A stretch of DNA of 64,000 nucleotides from Dactylonectria macrodidyma (Eukaryota > Ascomycota > Sordariomycetes > Hypocreales > Nectriaceae), in NCBI GenBank assembly GCA_020744425.1, contig JAGMUV010000005.1, forward strand, positions 3,844,001 through 3,908,000. Reading direction: 5' to 3'. Positions 44,538-55,222 of the stretch are shown one piece after another (the stretch's first letter is position 1; each line of letters starts with the position of its first letter). The position numbers were made by a program, and so were the translations under genes. The notes beneath the pieces are model-generated. The model worked only from the letters and a program-made list of their open reading frames with translations, searched no databases and had not been told where the DNA came from.

Positions 44538-45131
44538 TCAATCTGACCCCTCAACCGTCTGCCCTTTCGCACTCTGAACGACAAAATGCCTCCCCGCCTT
44601 CCGCGACGCCGTCGCAAGGGCATCCCACTTCTCGGCTTCGGAATCGACCTTTGTGCGCACGCGCTTCGGCCGTCGATAATGCCCCACGGGCGTCTCCAGG
44701 GCGAGGAAACCTTCAAGGTCGGCCAACCCGACAGTATTCTCGGCGCGCGCCTCAGGCGTCTCGTCGCGGATGGCACGCAGTGGCTCAACCCCGCTGGTGT
44801 CGACGCTCTGGACGGCGCGCACGAACTGTAGCTGGCTCTGCAGCGTGGCCATCATGGCCGCCTCGGCTTCGGGCGTGCTGGGCAGCGGGAGGGCTGAGAG
44901 CCGGAGGAGGTGGTGCAGCTGCGCGGGCGAGATGGTCTCTGTCGTAGCGGCAGATGACGACGATGATGACGACGAGGGAAGTAGACTACGGACGGACCAC
45001 GAGGGTTTTGAAAGGATAGACGCCGCGATAGACTTGGTGGCGAGGTTTCGGGCCGTGGTGTGTTGGGGTATGCGAGAGGTTCTGACGAGAGTGCGGCGGA
45101 GAGCGAGGCGGCAGGATGTACAGAGTGCCAT
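44538..45131 (-). CDS. Mitochondrial glutamyl-tRNA(Gln) amidotransferase subunit, GatC family
   Basis: A single exon of 197 residues. The N-terminus MALCTSCRLALRRTLVRTSRIPQHTTARNLATKS is a mitochondrial presequence rich in Arg, Ser and Thr. The segment ISPAQLHHLLRLSALPLPSTPEAEAAMMATLQSQLQFVRAVQSVDTSGVEPLRAI matches GatC, which wraps round the GatA amidase subunit and joins it to GatB. The complex turns misacylated Glu-tRNA(Gln) into Gln-tRNA(Gln), so it is needed for mitochondrial protein synthesis. A poly-Ser stretch separates the presequence and the domain. The C-terminus (RKAGRHFVVQSAKGQTVEGSD) is an extension of unknown role. The gene is divergent from SEC17. Confidence 0.82.
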   Translation of the reverse strand: MALCTSCRLALRRTLVRTSRIPQHTTARNLATKSIAASILSKPSWSVRSLLPSSSSSSSSAATTETISPAQLHHLLRLSALPLPSTPEAEAAMMATLQSQLQFVRAVQSVDTSGVEPLRAIRDETPEARAENTVGLADLEGFLALETPVGHYRRPKRVRTKVDSEAEKWDALATASRKAGRHFVVQSAKGQTVEGSD

Positions 45132-45682
45132 TGTGGGCGGGTTTTATGTGGTGAATATGCTAGAATTGAATTTGGCAGTCGACGCTTCCGTGAGATTTTC
45201 AGTGCGGGCGATTGAGGAGGATGAGATGTTGGTGATAAGTCTTGAGATGCTTTAAAATGGAGTTGACGACAATTCGATACCCATGTATTCTTTGCCTGTA
45301 GCCTGTAAATAAGGCTGGTGGTGGGGGCCGTTGTGGCCGTCGGGTTCCGAAACGTTAGCGATGATACAGTGGACGCTTCACTGAAGATGCCTGCCTAAGC
45401 CACCATTCTAGCCCGGTAGCCCGCAAAATCCCCCATCATAGCCACCCGGTCTTGGCAGCTGCAAGCGCATTGTGGCTTGGACGGATGGGCTCGTCGTCAT
45501 ACTTCCTACTACGTATCACAGTCCGTCTCACCAAAACACCAACACCCAACCCTGCGAAGTTATCCGACGTCGTCGAAACTCGACTCTGAATCCAACACCC
45601 GTAGCCTCTGCGCCCGCAGCTGCTCTTCCGTTCTCTCGCCATTCTACAACATATACTACTTCCTCATCAGACCTCCGCAACC
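45132..45682. promoter_or_regulatory. Divergent promoter region of the GatC-type gene and SEC17
   Basis: 551 bases between divergent ATGs. The right part contains CT- and CACC-rich leader sequence of SEC17. No specific site was assigned. Confidence 0.5.
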
Positions 45683-46854
45683 ATGGCTCAAGATCCCCGC
45701 GCCCTCCTCCAGAAGGTCCGTTATTGTCCTCTAGCCCCTCCCCCACCTTGATGCTTCGCTGGCCCAACTTATGAAGCCCGGCCCACGCATCGCATCGGAA
45801 CGGTGACTGACGAGGCCCTCATTTTACAGGCCCAGAAGTCACTGCAAGGCGCTGGCAGTGGCTTTAGCTTCTTCGGAGGCAGAGAGGAGAAGTACCAGGA
45901 TGCCGCCGATCTCTTTACCCAGGCTGGTAACGCCTTCAAGATGCAGAAGCAGAGTATGTCAGAATGGCCCCAACTACCGCCCTCCCCCTTTACATGCGCC
46001 TCTATCGCCATATCCTCTCGAATTACGGACCGGATTTGAGCTGATCAACGCCTTTTACTACAGACATCGAAGCTGGCAAGGCCTTCGAGCAAGCCGCCCA
46101 GGTCCAGACCCAGAACCTTAAGGAGCCCGATGACGCCGCCAACAGCCTCGTCGACGCATTCAAGGCCTACCGCAAGGACGATCCCCAGGCTGGCGCCCGA
46201 TGTCTGAACGTCGCCATCGACCGCTACTGCGCCAAGGGCAACTTCCGCCGCGCCGCTTCCCATAAGGAGAACCTCGGCGAGCTGTACGAGGTCGAGCTGG
46301 GTGATAACAAGGCGGCGCTTGAGTGCTACGAGGCCGCTGCCGGCTGGTACGAAGGCGACAATGCTGCGGCGTAAGTACCTTAGCCGTGATGGATCTTGAA
46401 ATGCACCAAAATAACTGACATGATGCGCTCCGTCTCTAGCCTAGCCAACAAGCTCTGGCTCAAGGTCGCCGACCTCGCCGCCATCGATGGTGACTACTAC
46501 AAGGCCATCGAGAACTACGAAAAGGTCGCCGAGCTGTCCATAAGTAACAACCTCATGAAGTACAGCGTCAAAGACTACCTCCTCAAGGCCGGCATCTGCC
46601 ACCTCGCCAGCGGCGATCTGGTCGCCGCTCAACGTGCTATCGAAAAGTACAGGGACCTCGATCCGTCATTCGCCGCCCAGCGCGAGCACAAGTTGCTCAT
46701 GGACCTGTGCGAGACCATCGAGGCCAAGTCGCAGGAGGACTTTGCCGACCGCCTGTTCCAGTTCGACCAGATCAGCAAGCTCGACAAGTGGAAGACGACT
46801 ATCCTGGTGCGCATTAAGAACTCCATCGAGGAGGCCGATGACGAGTTTGCCTAG
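45683..46854 (+). CDS. SEC17: Alpha-SNAP, SEC17
   Basis: Exons 45683-45715, 45830-45953, 46064-46370 and 46440-46854 encode 292 residues, the usual alpha-SNAP length. The protein is an all-helical TPR-like layer: AQKSLQGAGSGFSFFGGREEKYQDAADLFTQAGNAFK at the membrane-facing N-terminus, then AGKAFEQAAQVQTQNLKEPDDAANSLVDAFKAYRKDD, NFRRAASHKENLGELYE and YYKAIENYEKVAELSISN. The hydrophobic FSFFGG loop is the membrane-contact element. The acidic C-terminal end (IEEADDEFA) contacts NSF/Sec18. It links the SNARE complex to the NSF ATPase for disassembly after fusion. The first exon has just 11 codons. Confidence 0.96.
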
Positions 46855-47833
46855 ACGACGGTCGACGGCTGCGCGCGGGAAGAATTTATTTATGGGGGCT
46901 GCATGAGTGAACGAAATGGATGGCTCGATGGAACTGGATTATATCACACGCAAGCAAAGTATTGGAATTTGCCCTTTTTGGGAGGTTGTTCGTTGTCTTG
47001 ATATCTGCCTTGTCAAGAGAAGGGGGGTGAGACAAGTGGAGGAAATCGAAGATGCCCATCGATGATCCCCTCTGAGTGAGAAAACAGGCCGGACATAGAT
47101 GAACCACCATATTTGATAAGAGGGAAAGTTGAGCGACTTGTACATGCCTGGCTTGCTGCTGAATAAACTGCTTGCTGGCCGAATTTAGGTCTTCATAGCC
47201 CAAGTGGCACTTCAATGTGCAAGGTCTTTGTAACCCTGAGGACGACGAGAACGATTTCACCACTACTCACAAAACACACGACAGGGAAACGAGATATAGT
47301 ATTGAAGAATTGAAAAACTCGTATTTACAGATGCAAGTAGTGGTTGCTGTACATACTATGGGATGAATCCCGAAAATAAAACTACTCCACATCGAGATAT
47401 CCAACCTCGTCAGACCTCCAGTAAGAAATCCAAACCGCCAACAAAGAACAAGACTAAAAACAAATAAAAAATTCAATTTGAATTTTACTCTCTGGATTTC
47501 CTTTTTTTTTGGTGTGTGTCCCAAAGGCGTTGTCGTAGTTTCGTCGTCATTTCGTCGTCGTCGTTTCGGTTGGTTGGCCCATCGGATCTGTTGCAGCATC
47601 GGCGTCATTTGACGAGAGAAAGAATGTCGAGTCCGGAATCGAACCCGACTATCCTCCTCTTGAGGAACAGAGTGGCCTGACCGCTGGACCACGGCGCGCC
47701 TCTGAACCCCCTAGGGGAAGGACCGGGAAGAACCACCTGAAGTAGCCATGGCAAGTTTGAGCCATCATGGTGGTCTGGACAAGACGAAGTCTAAATCGAG
47801 AGTCAAGACTACAACCTTGTTGGGTCCTCCAGC
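46855..47833. other. Intergenic region between convergent SEC17 and glucoamylase genes
   Basis: About 980 bases. It contains the SEC17 3' UTR, a T-rich stretch near 47500, and a tRNA-like element on the minus strand (annotated separately). No protein-coding gene was recognised. Confidence 0.5.
47624..47698 (-). ncRNA. tRNA-like element with intact A and B boxes, possible tRNA pseudogene
   Basis: On the minus strand, TGGTCCAGCGG (47691-47681) is a perfect RNA polymerase III A box and GGTTCGATTCC (47645-47635) a perfect B box. The start-to-start distance of 46 bases is close to that in real tRNAs (44). A D-arm pairs well (GTGGTC with GGCCAC). The anticodon region can form only a short, imperfect stem, so no anticodon is assigned. 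The T-arm has one mismatch, and the seven-base ends expected to form the acceptor stem do not pair. This fits a decayed tRNA or a Pol III element better than a functional tRNA. Confidence 0.4.
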
Positions 47834-50020
<2,187 letters not shown>

Positions 50021-52072
50021 CACGGGCTGGATCAAGGAGGTGGTGTTGTGTGAGAGTGATGATACAGGTCCAACGAGGAGCTCCATGATGACGCTTTATA
50101 TCTTTCAACTTTTACGGACAGGTTCAGAGAAGAGCCCTCTTGGTGGAAACAGCCAAATGAGGAAATCGCGGAGGCCCCCATGGGGAATGAAGCAGGTGTG
50201 GTTCAAAGGGCCGAATGAGCAAAGAGAGGCCGAGTTGAAAACCAGGGACGAATATGCCGCCGGCTAGGTATGGCGTCGTGTTGAATCCTGGCTCTCCGGA
50301 TCTCTGGCTCTCGAACAAGGGAAGCCCGTGTTGCTGTGGCTTGCTCTCACAGGTTCCCTGGCATCATCGACGTGGAAGCTATCGTCGTTGGCGCGGCGGA
50401 AGCTCCTGTTGTCTCGGGCCGATGTTCTGCTCGGAGCTCGACTCTTTGGGATTCGTGCCTGGTGCGTCGGTTAGAAGCGCATTAGCGCACTGGAGGTGAG
50501 GTGATGATGGAATTACCGGGATGGGATGCTTTGAAGTTGGAGACGTTGTAACCATTGTACATGGTAGGTGCAGGGGATAACGGAAGGTACCAAGTAAACC
50601 CTTCCTTCCCCTCCATTCCAGTCCAGGGCTGGTTCGCTTGTGGAAGTGTGGGGGAAAGAAGGTCACTCGTCCGTCCCTTCACATGCCGATGCAAAGGAAT
50701 CCTCCCGCACCGACGCCTCCCCCCCGCATTTCCGCTCAGTTGGTTTAGTTGCATGGCAACAAGTTAACTTCGACTCTCACCGTCCAGTTGTGGTTGGATG
50801 GGATTCTTGGGTTTCAGCAATCGAGTACAACTCTGAACAAGAAACGATATAGGGCAGGCAGTTATCGAACTATCAAGGTATCTCGGCATTCAAACAACAC
50901 GCTATTCCATCCTCATGTTCCATTCCCATGCCATTATTCTCGTGCTCTAAGGTCTTCATTGAAAATGATTGGTTCATGCTGGTTGGAGGGCTAATAGGGT
51001 AGCATTGAATGCAGGTTCTGTCTAGTCTTCCAGCACATCCGAGGGAATATGCACTGGAAATTGGCCGTCATTGCTACTCAACCTCGTGATACTGCGGAAC
51101 GTGGCCGCCAGCAACTTGCAGCATGGGCTACCAGCCATGTGATTCGTCAGGGTACTCGTCCTAACCTCCAAACATGGATGATGTCGATCCAATGCACATT
51201 TAATCACCTCCATCACGGCCGTGCTCGGCAGAACACCTCTGCACCCTTCGCACTTCACTCATCCCTGACCAGAAAAAACGGCCCGCAGATCGTGCGATCT
51301 GACAGGCTTCTGATATGTCTTGGGGTGACTTCGACCTCCGGGGCTCTAGACCAACGGAGAAGCGATGCATCCTAACACGGACGAGACTCAATTGGGCATA
51401 GACATAGGCCCGACTGGCTTAAACTCGCTTGACGCAAGCCAAAGCCTTCACTCCAATTTAACTTCGTAGAATTATCCCAAAGCCTCGCTTACAGTATTCA
51501 CACAATCTAACAGAAAATTTTCACGAAGTTGATGGATATGTAGGCACACCATGGTTTTCCCCAACCTCACCGACCGACGGCCTCGGAAAAGGGGGGTGGA
51601 ATATAGCGTCTTAAGTACCTCCAGCTACGTACACTCAAGCTGTCGTGAAACAGCGAATGAGGCAGCCAGAGGACCGGTTGTTCTTGGACCTGTCGATAGG
51701 ATGATTGACACCATAACAAGTTGATGGCTCCATAGAGTTATCGAGCTGCAAAGCAATCGACTCCGACAATTAAGCAGAGGATCACAGAGCACAGATCCGT
51801 GATATGTTAAGAAAAGAGAAGGGAAAGAAAATTTTGGCGCGGCCTTGATAAGTAAATTTCAAAACGCGGTGTCACGTGCCTTCGGCTCAGTTGCGGGTAA
51901 ATGCGACGTCACCAAGGCGTTTGCCAGGCAACCTCCTTCCCTTGGAGTCTGGATCGCGCTCATCAAGGTGATCCGTGCACAAATCCCTTCTCGCTTTGTG
52001 GACTTCCTGTTGTCGATTGTCGCATTCGCATCTTACTATCTACAATTCCAGCATCGCGCAACAATAGCCAAG
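50021..52072. other. Divergent intergenic region between glucoamylase and SNU66
   Basis: About 2 kb. It should contain the glucoamylase promoter (minus) and the SNU66 promoter (plus). A palindromic CCG-N10-CGG sequence at 50419-50434 could bind a Zn2Cys6 regulator, but spacing differs from the CGG-N8-CGG type reported for AmyR, so this is tentative. The frame upstream of SNU66 (51845-52072) is open but probably leader. No other gene was seen. Confidence 0.45.
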
Positions 52073-54067
52073 ATGGACGCCGCAACGCTCGAGGAGACCA
52101 ACCGCATTCGCGTTTCCCTGGGCATGAAACCTTTGCCCGTGCCTGGAGCCGATCCGTCAAAACCAGCAGTACCCCAGCCTGCCGATGATGGCGAAGCACC
52201 CAGCACTCTCGAGAGCCGCCAAGCCCAGTCATACGATAACTACAAGAAAGTTAGAGAGGCCGAAGAGACTAAGAGAAAGCGTGATGAGAAATCAGCCGCC
52301 ATTCGGAAAGCGCGCGACCAGGCGCAACGACTCGCGGTTCTCGATGGCAAAGGACTTGGAGACGACGATGGAGCCGACATGAATGCCAAGGACTGGCTGA
52401 TGGGCCAGAAGAAACGCCAAAAGAATATCGCAAAGGCCAGAAAACTGGAGGAAGAGTTGGCAGCTGCCGAAGCTGCCGCTGCTGCTGCGGTTCAATATAC
52501 TGCCAAAGACCTTGCCGGAATCAAGGTTGCGCATGACACAGCTGATTTCCTCGATGGGGATGGACAGATCCTCACCCTCAAGGACACCACAATTGAGGAG
52601 AATGAGGTCGATGGCGATGAACTCGAGAACTTGAACATGCGCGAGGCTGAGAAGCTGTCCGAAAGGCTGGAGCTAAAGAAGGGCCCAGGATACAATCCCC
52701 ACGACGACGATGAGGATGGCGAACGTGGTATCCTCGCTCAGTATGACGAGGAGATAAACGGCAAGAAAACCAAGAAGTTCACTCTGGATGCGGGCGGCTC
52801 CTTTGCCGAACTGGCAGACATCCTTGAGAAGCCAGTTGATAAGGCAAGAAAGCTCCAGAACGTGAATCTTGATGACATGGTTGGTAAGCCGAACCTTCCC
52901 TGCCCGCCCAACGCTGAGGCTCTGATACTAACTGATGTCGAAATAGAGGGTCCAGTTTCTTCAGATTATCTAGACCCTTCACAAATCAAGGTCAAGAAAC
53001 CCAAGAAGAAGAAGAGCAAGAGCACTCGCAGAAAGCCAGTAGACGAGGACGATATTTTCCCCTTGGACGCAACACCTGCTGACAACAATGCTATGGATGT
53101 CGATATCAAAGACTCGACCATCAGCAAGAAGCGGAAGGTCGTGGATGATGCTTTCGTGGACGATGATGATCTGCAAGCATCACTAGCGATTCAACGAAAG
53201 AATGCACTGAAGAAGCGAAAAAAGACCCGTCCGGAAGATATCGCAAAGCAGCTGAGGGAACAAGCTGAAGAAGAGCAACAGGCAGAAACCCAGGAAGGCG
53301 GACTTGTCCTTGGCGAAGTTTCGGAGTTCGTGGCCGGATTGAACAAGCCAGGTGAGGATGAAGAACGAAAACCCAGGAAGCCAAGAACGGTGTCAAAATC
53401 CGCCGAGCCTGATGAGGATCATCCAATGGGAGACGATTACCAAGGAGATGATGAACCAAACCCACAAAGATCAGCTATGGAAGATGAGGAAACTCGCATT
53501 GAGGAGGAGAAGACCGTGGGCGAAGGAATGGGTGCAGCCCTTGCTCTACTAAGAGAGCGCGGACTGGTCCAAGATTCTCACGGCAGTTCCCATGACAGCC
53601 TCCAGGACAGGGAAGAGTTTCTCATGAGGAAACGACGCTTGGAAGAAGAACTGGACGACCAGGCGCGTCACCAGCGCGAGCGTGACAGGACAAACGGCAA
53701 ACTAGACAGGATGTCGGTTCGTGACCGAGAGGACTGGGCGCGCCAACAAAATACCTGGCGCGATCAACAGCAATCTCGCCGGATGGCCGAACTGTTTCAA
53801 GATGGATACAAGCCTAATGTCGAGCTCAAGTACACGGACGAACATGGGCGTGCGCTGGACCAGAAGGAAGCCTTTAAGCACCTCAGCCACCAGTTCCACG
53901 GCAAGGGCAGTGGCAAGGGCAAGACGGAGAAGCGCCTCAAGAAGGTTGAAGACGAGAAACGCCGCGAAGCCCAGAGCATGTTTGACGCAAGCCAGTCCGC
54001 AGGTATGAGCATGGCCGCACAGCAACAACTCAAGAAGCGCAAGGAGGCGGGTGTACGACTGGCATAG
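52073..54067 (+). CDS. SNU66: Tri-snRNP splicing factor SNU66 (SART-1 family)
   Basis: A single exon encodes 664 residues from the ATG at 52073. An upstream in-frame ATG exists at 51845, but the conserved protein starts with MDAATLEETNRIRVSLGMKPLPVPG. This first segment is the HIND element, the Hub1-binding helix of Snu66 and Prp38. Hub1 is a ubiquitin-like modifier that docks here without covalent linkage and helps use of weak 5' splice sites. The remaining sequence is the typical charged, coiled-coil SART-1 body: DWLMGQKKRQKNIAKARKLEEEL, AYTAKDLAGIKV-type (QYTAKDLAGIKVAH), LNMREAEKLSERLELKKGPGYNP, and late motifs REDWARQQN, YTDEHGRALDQKEAFKHLSHQFHGKGSGKGKTEKRL. The protein sits in the U4/U6.U5 tri-snRNP. 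Only one HIND copy was seen. Confidence 0.94.
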   Translation: MDAATLEETNRIRVSLGMKPLPVPGADPSKPAVPQPADDGEAPSTLESRQAQSYDNYKKVREAEETKRKRDEKSAAIRKARDQAQRLAVLDGKGLGDDDGADMNAKDWLMGQKKRQKNIAKARKLEEELAAAEAAAAAAVQYTAKDLAGIKVAHDTADFLDGDGQILTLKDTTIEENEVDGDELENLNMREAEKLSERLELKKGPGYNPHDDDEDGERGILAQYDEEINGKKTKKFTLDAGGSFAELADILEKPVDKARKLQNVNLDDMVGKPNLPCPPNAEALILTDVEIEGPVSSDYLDPSQIKVKKPKKKKSKSTRRKPVDEDDIFPLDATPADNNAMDVDIKDSTISKKRKVVDDAFVDDDDLQASLAIQRKNALKKRKKTRPEDIAKQLREQAEEEQQAETQEGGLVLGEVSEFVAGLNKPGEDEERKPRKPRTVSKSAEPDEDHPMGDDYQGDDEPNPQRSAMEDEETRIEEEKTVGEGMGAALALLRERGLVQDSHGSSHDSLQDREEFLMRKRRLEEELDDQARHQRERDRTNGKLDRMSVRDREDWARQQNTWRDQQQSRRMAELFQDGYKPNVELKYTDEHGRALDQKEAFKHLSHQFHGKGSGKGKTEKRLKKVEDEKRREAQSMFDASQSAGMSMAAQQQLKKRKEAGVRLA

Positions 54068-54491
54068 GGGGCGTTTGGGAGGAACAACTGGATGACGAAT
54101 AGTAATACCCGCTACGGAAATGCAAGCAAAGGTGCTTTATCCCTTTTTCTAACGTGCTTCTCACATTATGCCCTGCTGACACCGCCTGAAGACTCTAGAA
54201 CCAAGGTATGTTTTGTCTCAACATGCTAACATGATAGAGCCACAATCACCTCCTTCAGTCATCACATAAAGTTATGTTACGCCGTTGTTTTAATCCTTGT
54301 TCGTTCTCTTTTCCTCATCAATGCCGGGAGCAAGGCCTTTCGAGCAGCGGTGGCCTCTACATTTTGAAGCCACGAGCACAGACATCACATAACAGAGCGT
54401 AAATTCCTTCAAACGAACATGTATTCCCATTATAGTCTATTTCGCCGTCCAAGGATCTCGGCCCGCGAGATCCCAGATTGTGGTAAACAAG
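54068..54491. other. Intergenic region between convergent genes
   Basis: 424 bases between the stops of SNU66 and the small orphan gene. No gene was seen. Confidence 0.5.
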
Positions 54492-54715
54492 CTTCATTTA
54501 TAGCTCTTGATGGTCTCCCACTCCAGCGTCAACTCCCGTTCCATCTGCTTCACTTCGCCCATCAACCTGTCGACTGTCGCCAAGCCATTGCCGCCCTCCG
54601 GAGTCAGCGGCGAAAGACGAAGAGGGTCGATGTGGCCGGAGTAGTCGACAGCAGCGCCAATGCCAGAGCGCGCACCCGACCCTGTGCTTGAAGTAGTACC
54701 TGTTGGTTGCGGCAT
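54492..54715 (-). CDS. Small conserved-looking protein of unknown function
   Basis: A single exon of 73 residues with an ATG in good context (ATAACCATGCCG). The first half is Thr/Ser/Gly-rich (TGTTSSTGSGARSGIGAAVDYSGHIDPLRLSPLTPEGG) and the second half is one amphipathic helix (LATVDRLMGEVKQMERELTLEWETIKSYK), a coiled-coil type. The helix suggests a small subunit of a larger complex. I do not recognise the family. Clean boundaries, the coiled coil and a free promoter region support a real gene. Confidence 0.6.
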
Positions 54716-55222
54716 GGTTATAGTTTAGAAGTTTAGATGTTTCAAAGCCGGAAGGACTCTAACATAGACGCGTAGATGGCTTATGCTCGGAGTTGTCTGT
54801 AGACTGTCGATGATTTTGGGCCCGAGTACTATTCAGCCAGCGGGGTTCTTTTATAGATATAATGACGTCCAATCTCTCAGTTGAGCAATCTCCTTGTGCT
54901 TTTGTTACGAACCAGTTGTGCATGTGTTCAGCATACAAGGCTTTATGCTGGTTCTTTCAGCACGATCCCCTTTTCACCCCATCAAAGAATATGAAACTGC
55001 CAACTAAAAGCCAGTGAAATACACGTCGATCCTTCACAGGTGTTCACGTACGGAACAGCGTATCTGAAACAGAAGAAATAATGGTTTCATTGAGAAGATT
55101 TCTCGTCTAGATAATGCCAATGTGTCTATGCACCAAATACGCCGTCTCTGAACCCATGGCCCAAGCCTACCCGATAACCCAAAATGTACAACGCCAACCG
55201 CGCTTCTCGTAAATGAAACGGC
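54716..55222. other. Intergenic region upstream of the small orphan gene
   Basis: 507 bases on the minus-strand upstream side, also including the 3' region of the DUF3712 gene. AT-rich; nothing else was seen. Confidence 0.5.

Noticed and set aside
47624..47698. Functional tRNA gene
   Set aside because: The acceptor stem does not pair, the T-arm has a mismatch and the anticodon stem is poor. Annotated only as tRNA-like.
51845..52072. N-terminal extension of SNU66 from the ATG at 51845
   Set aside because: The HIND motif is normally at the extreme N-terminus, and the extension has no similarity to the family.
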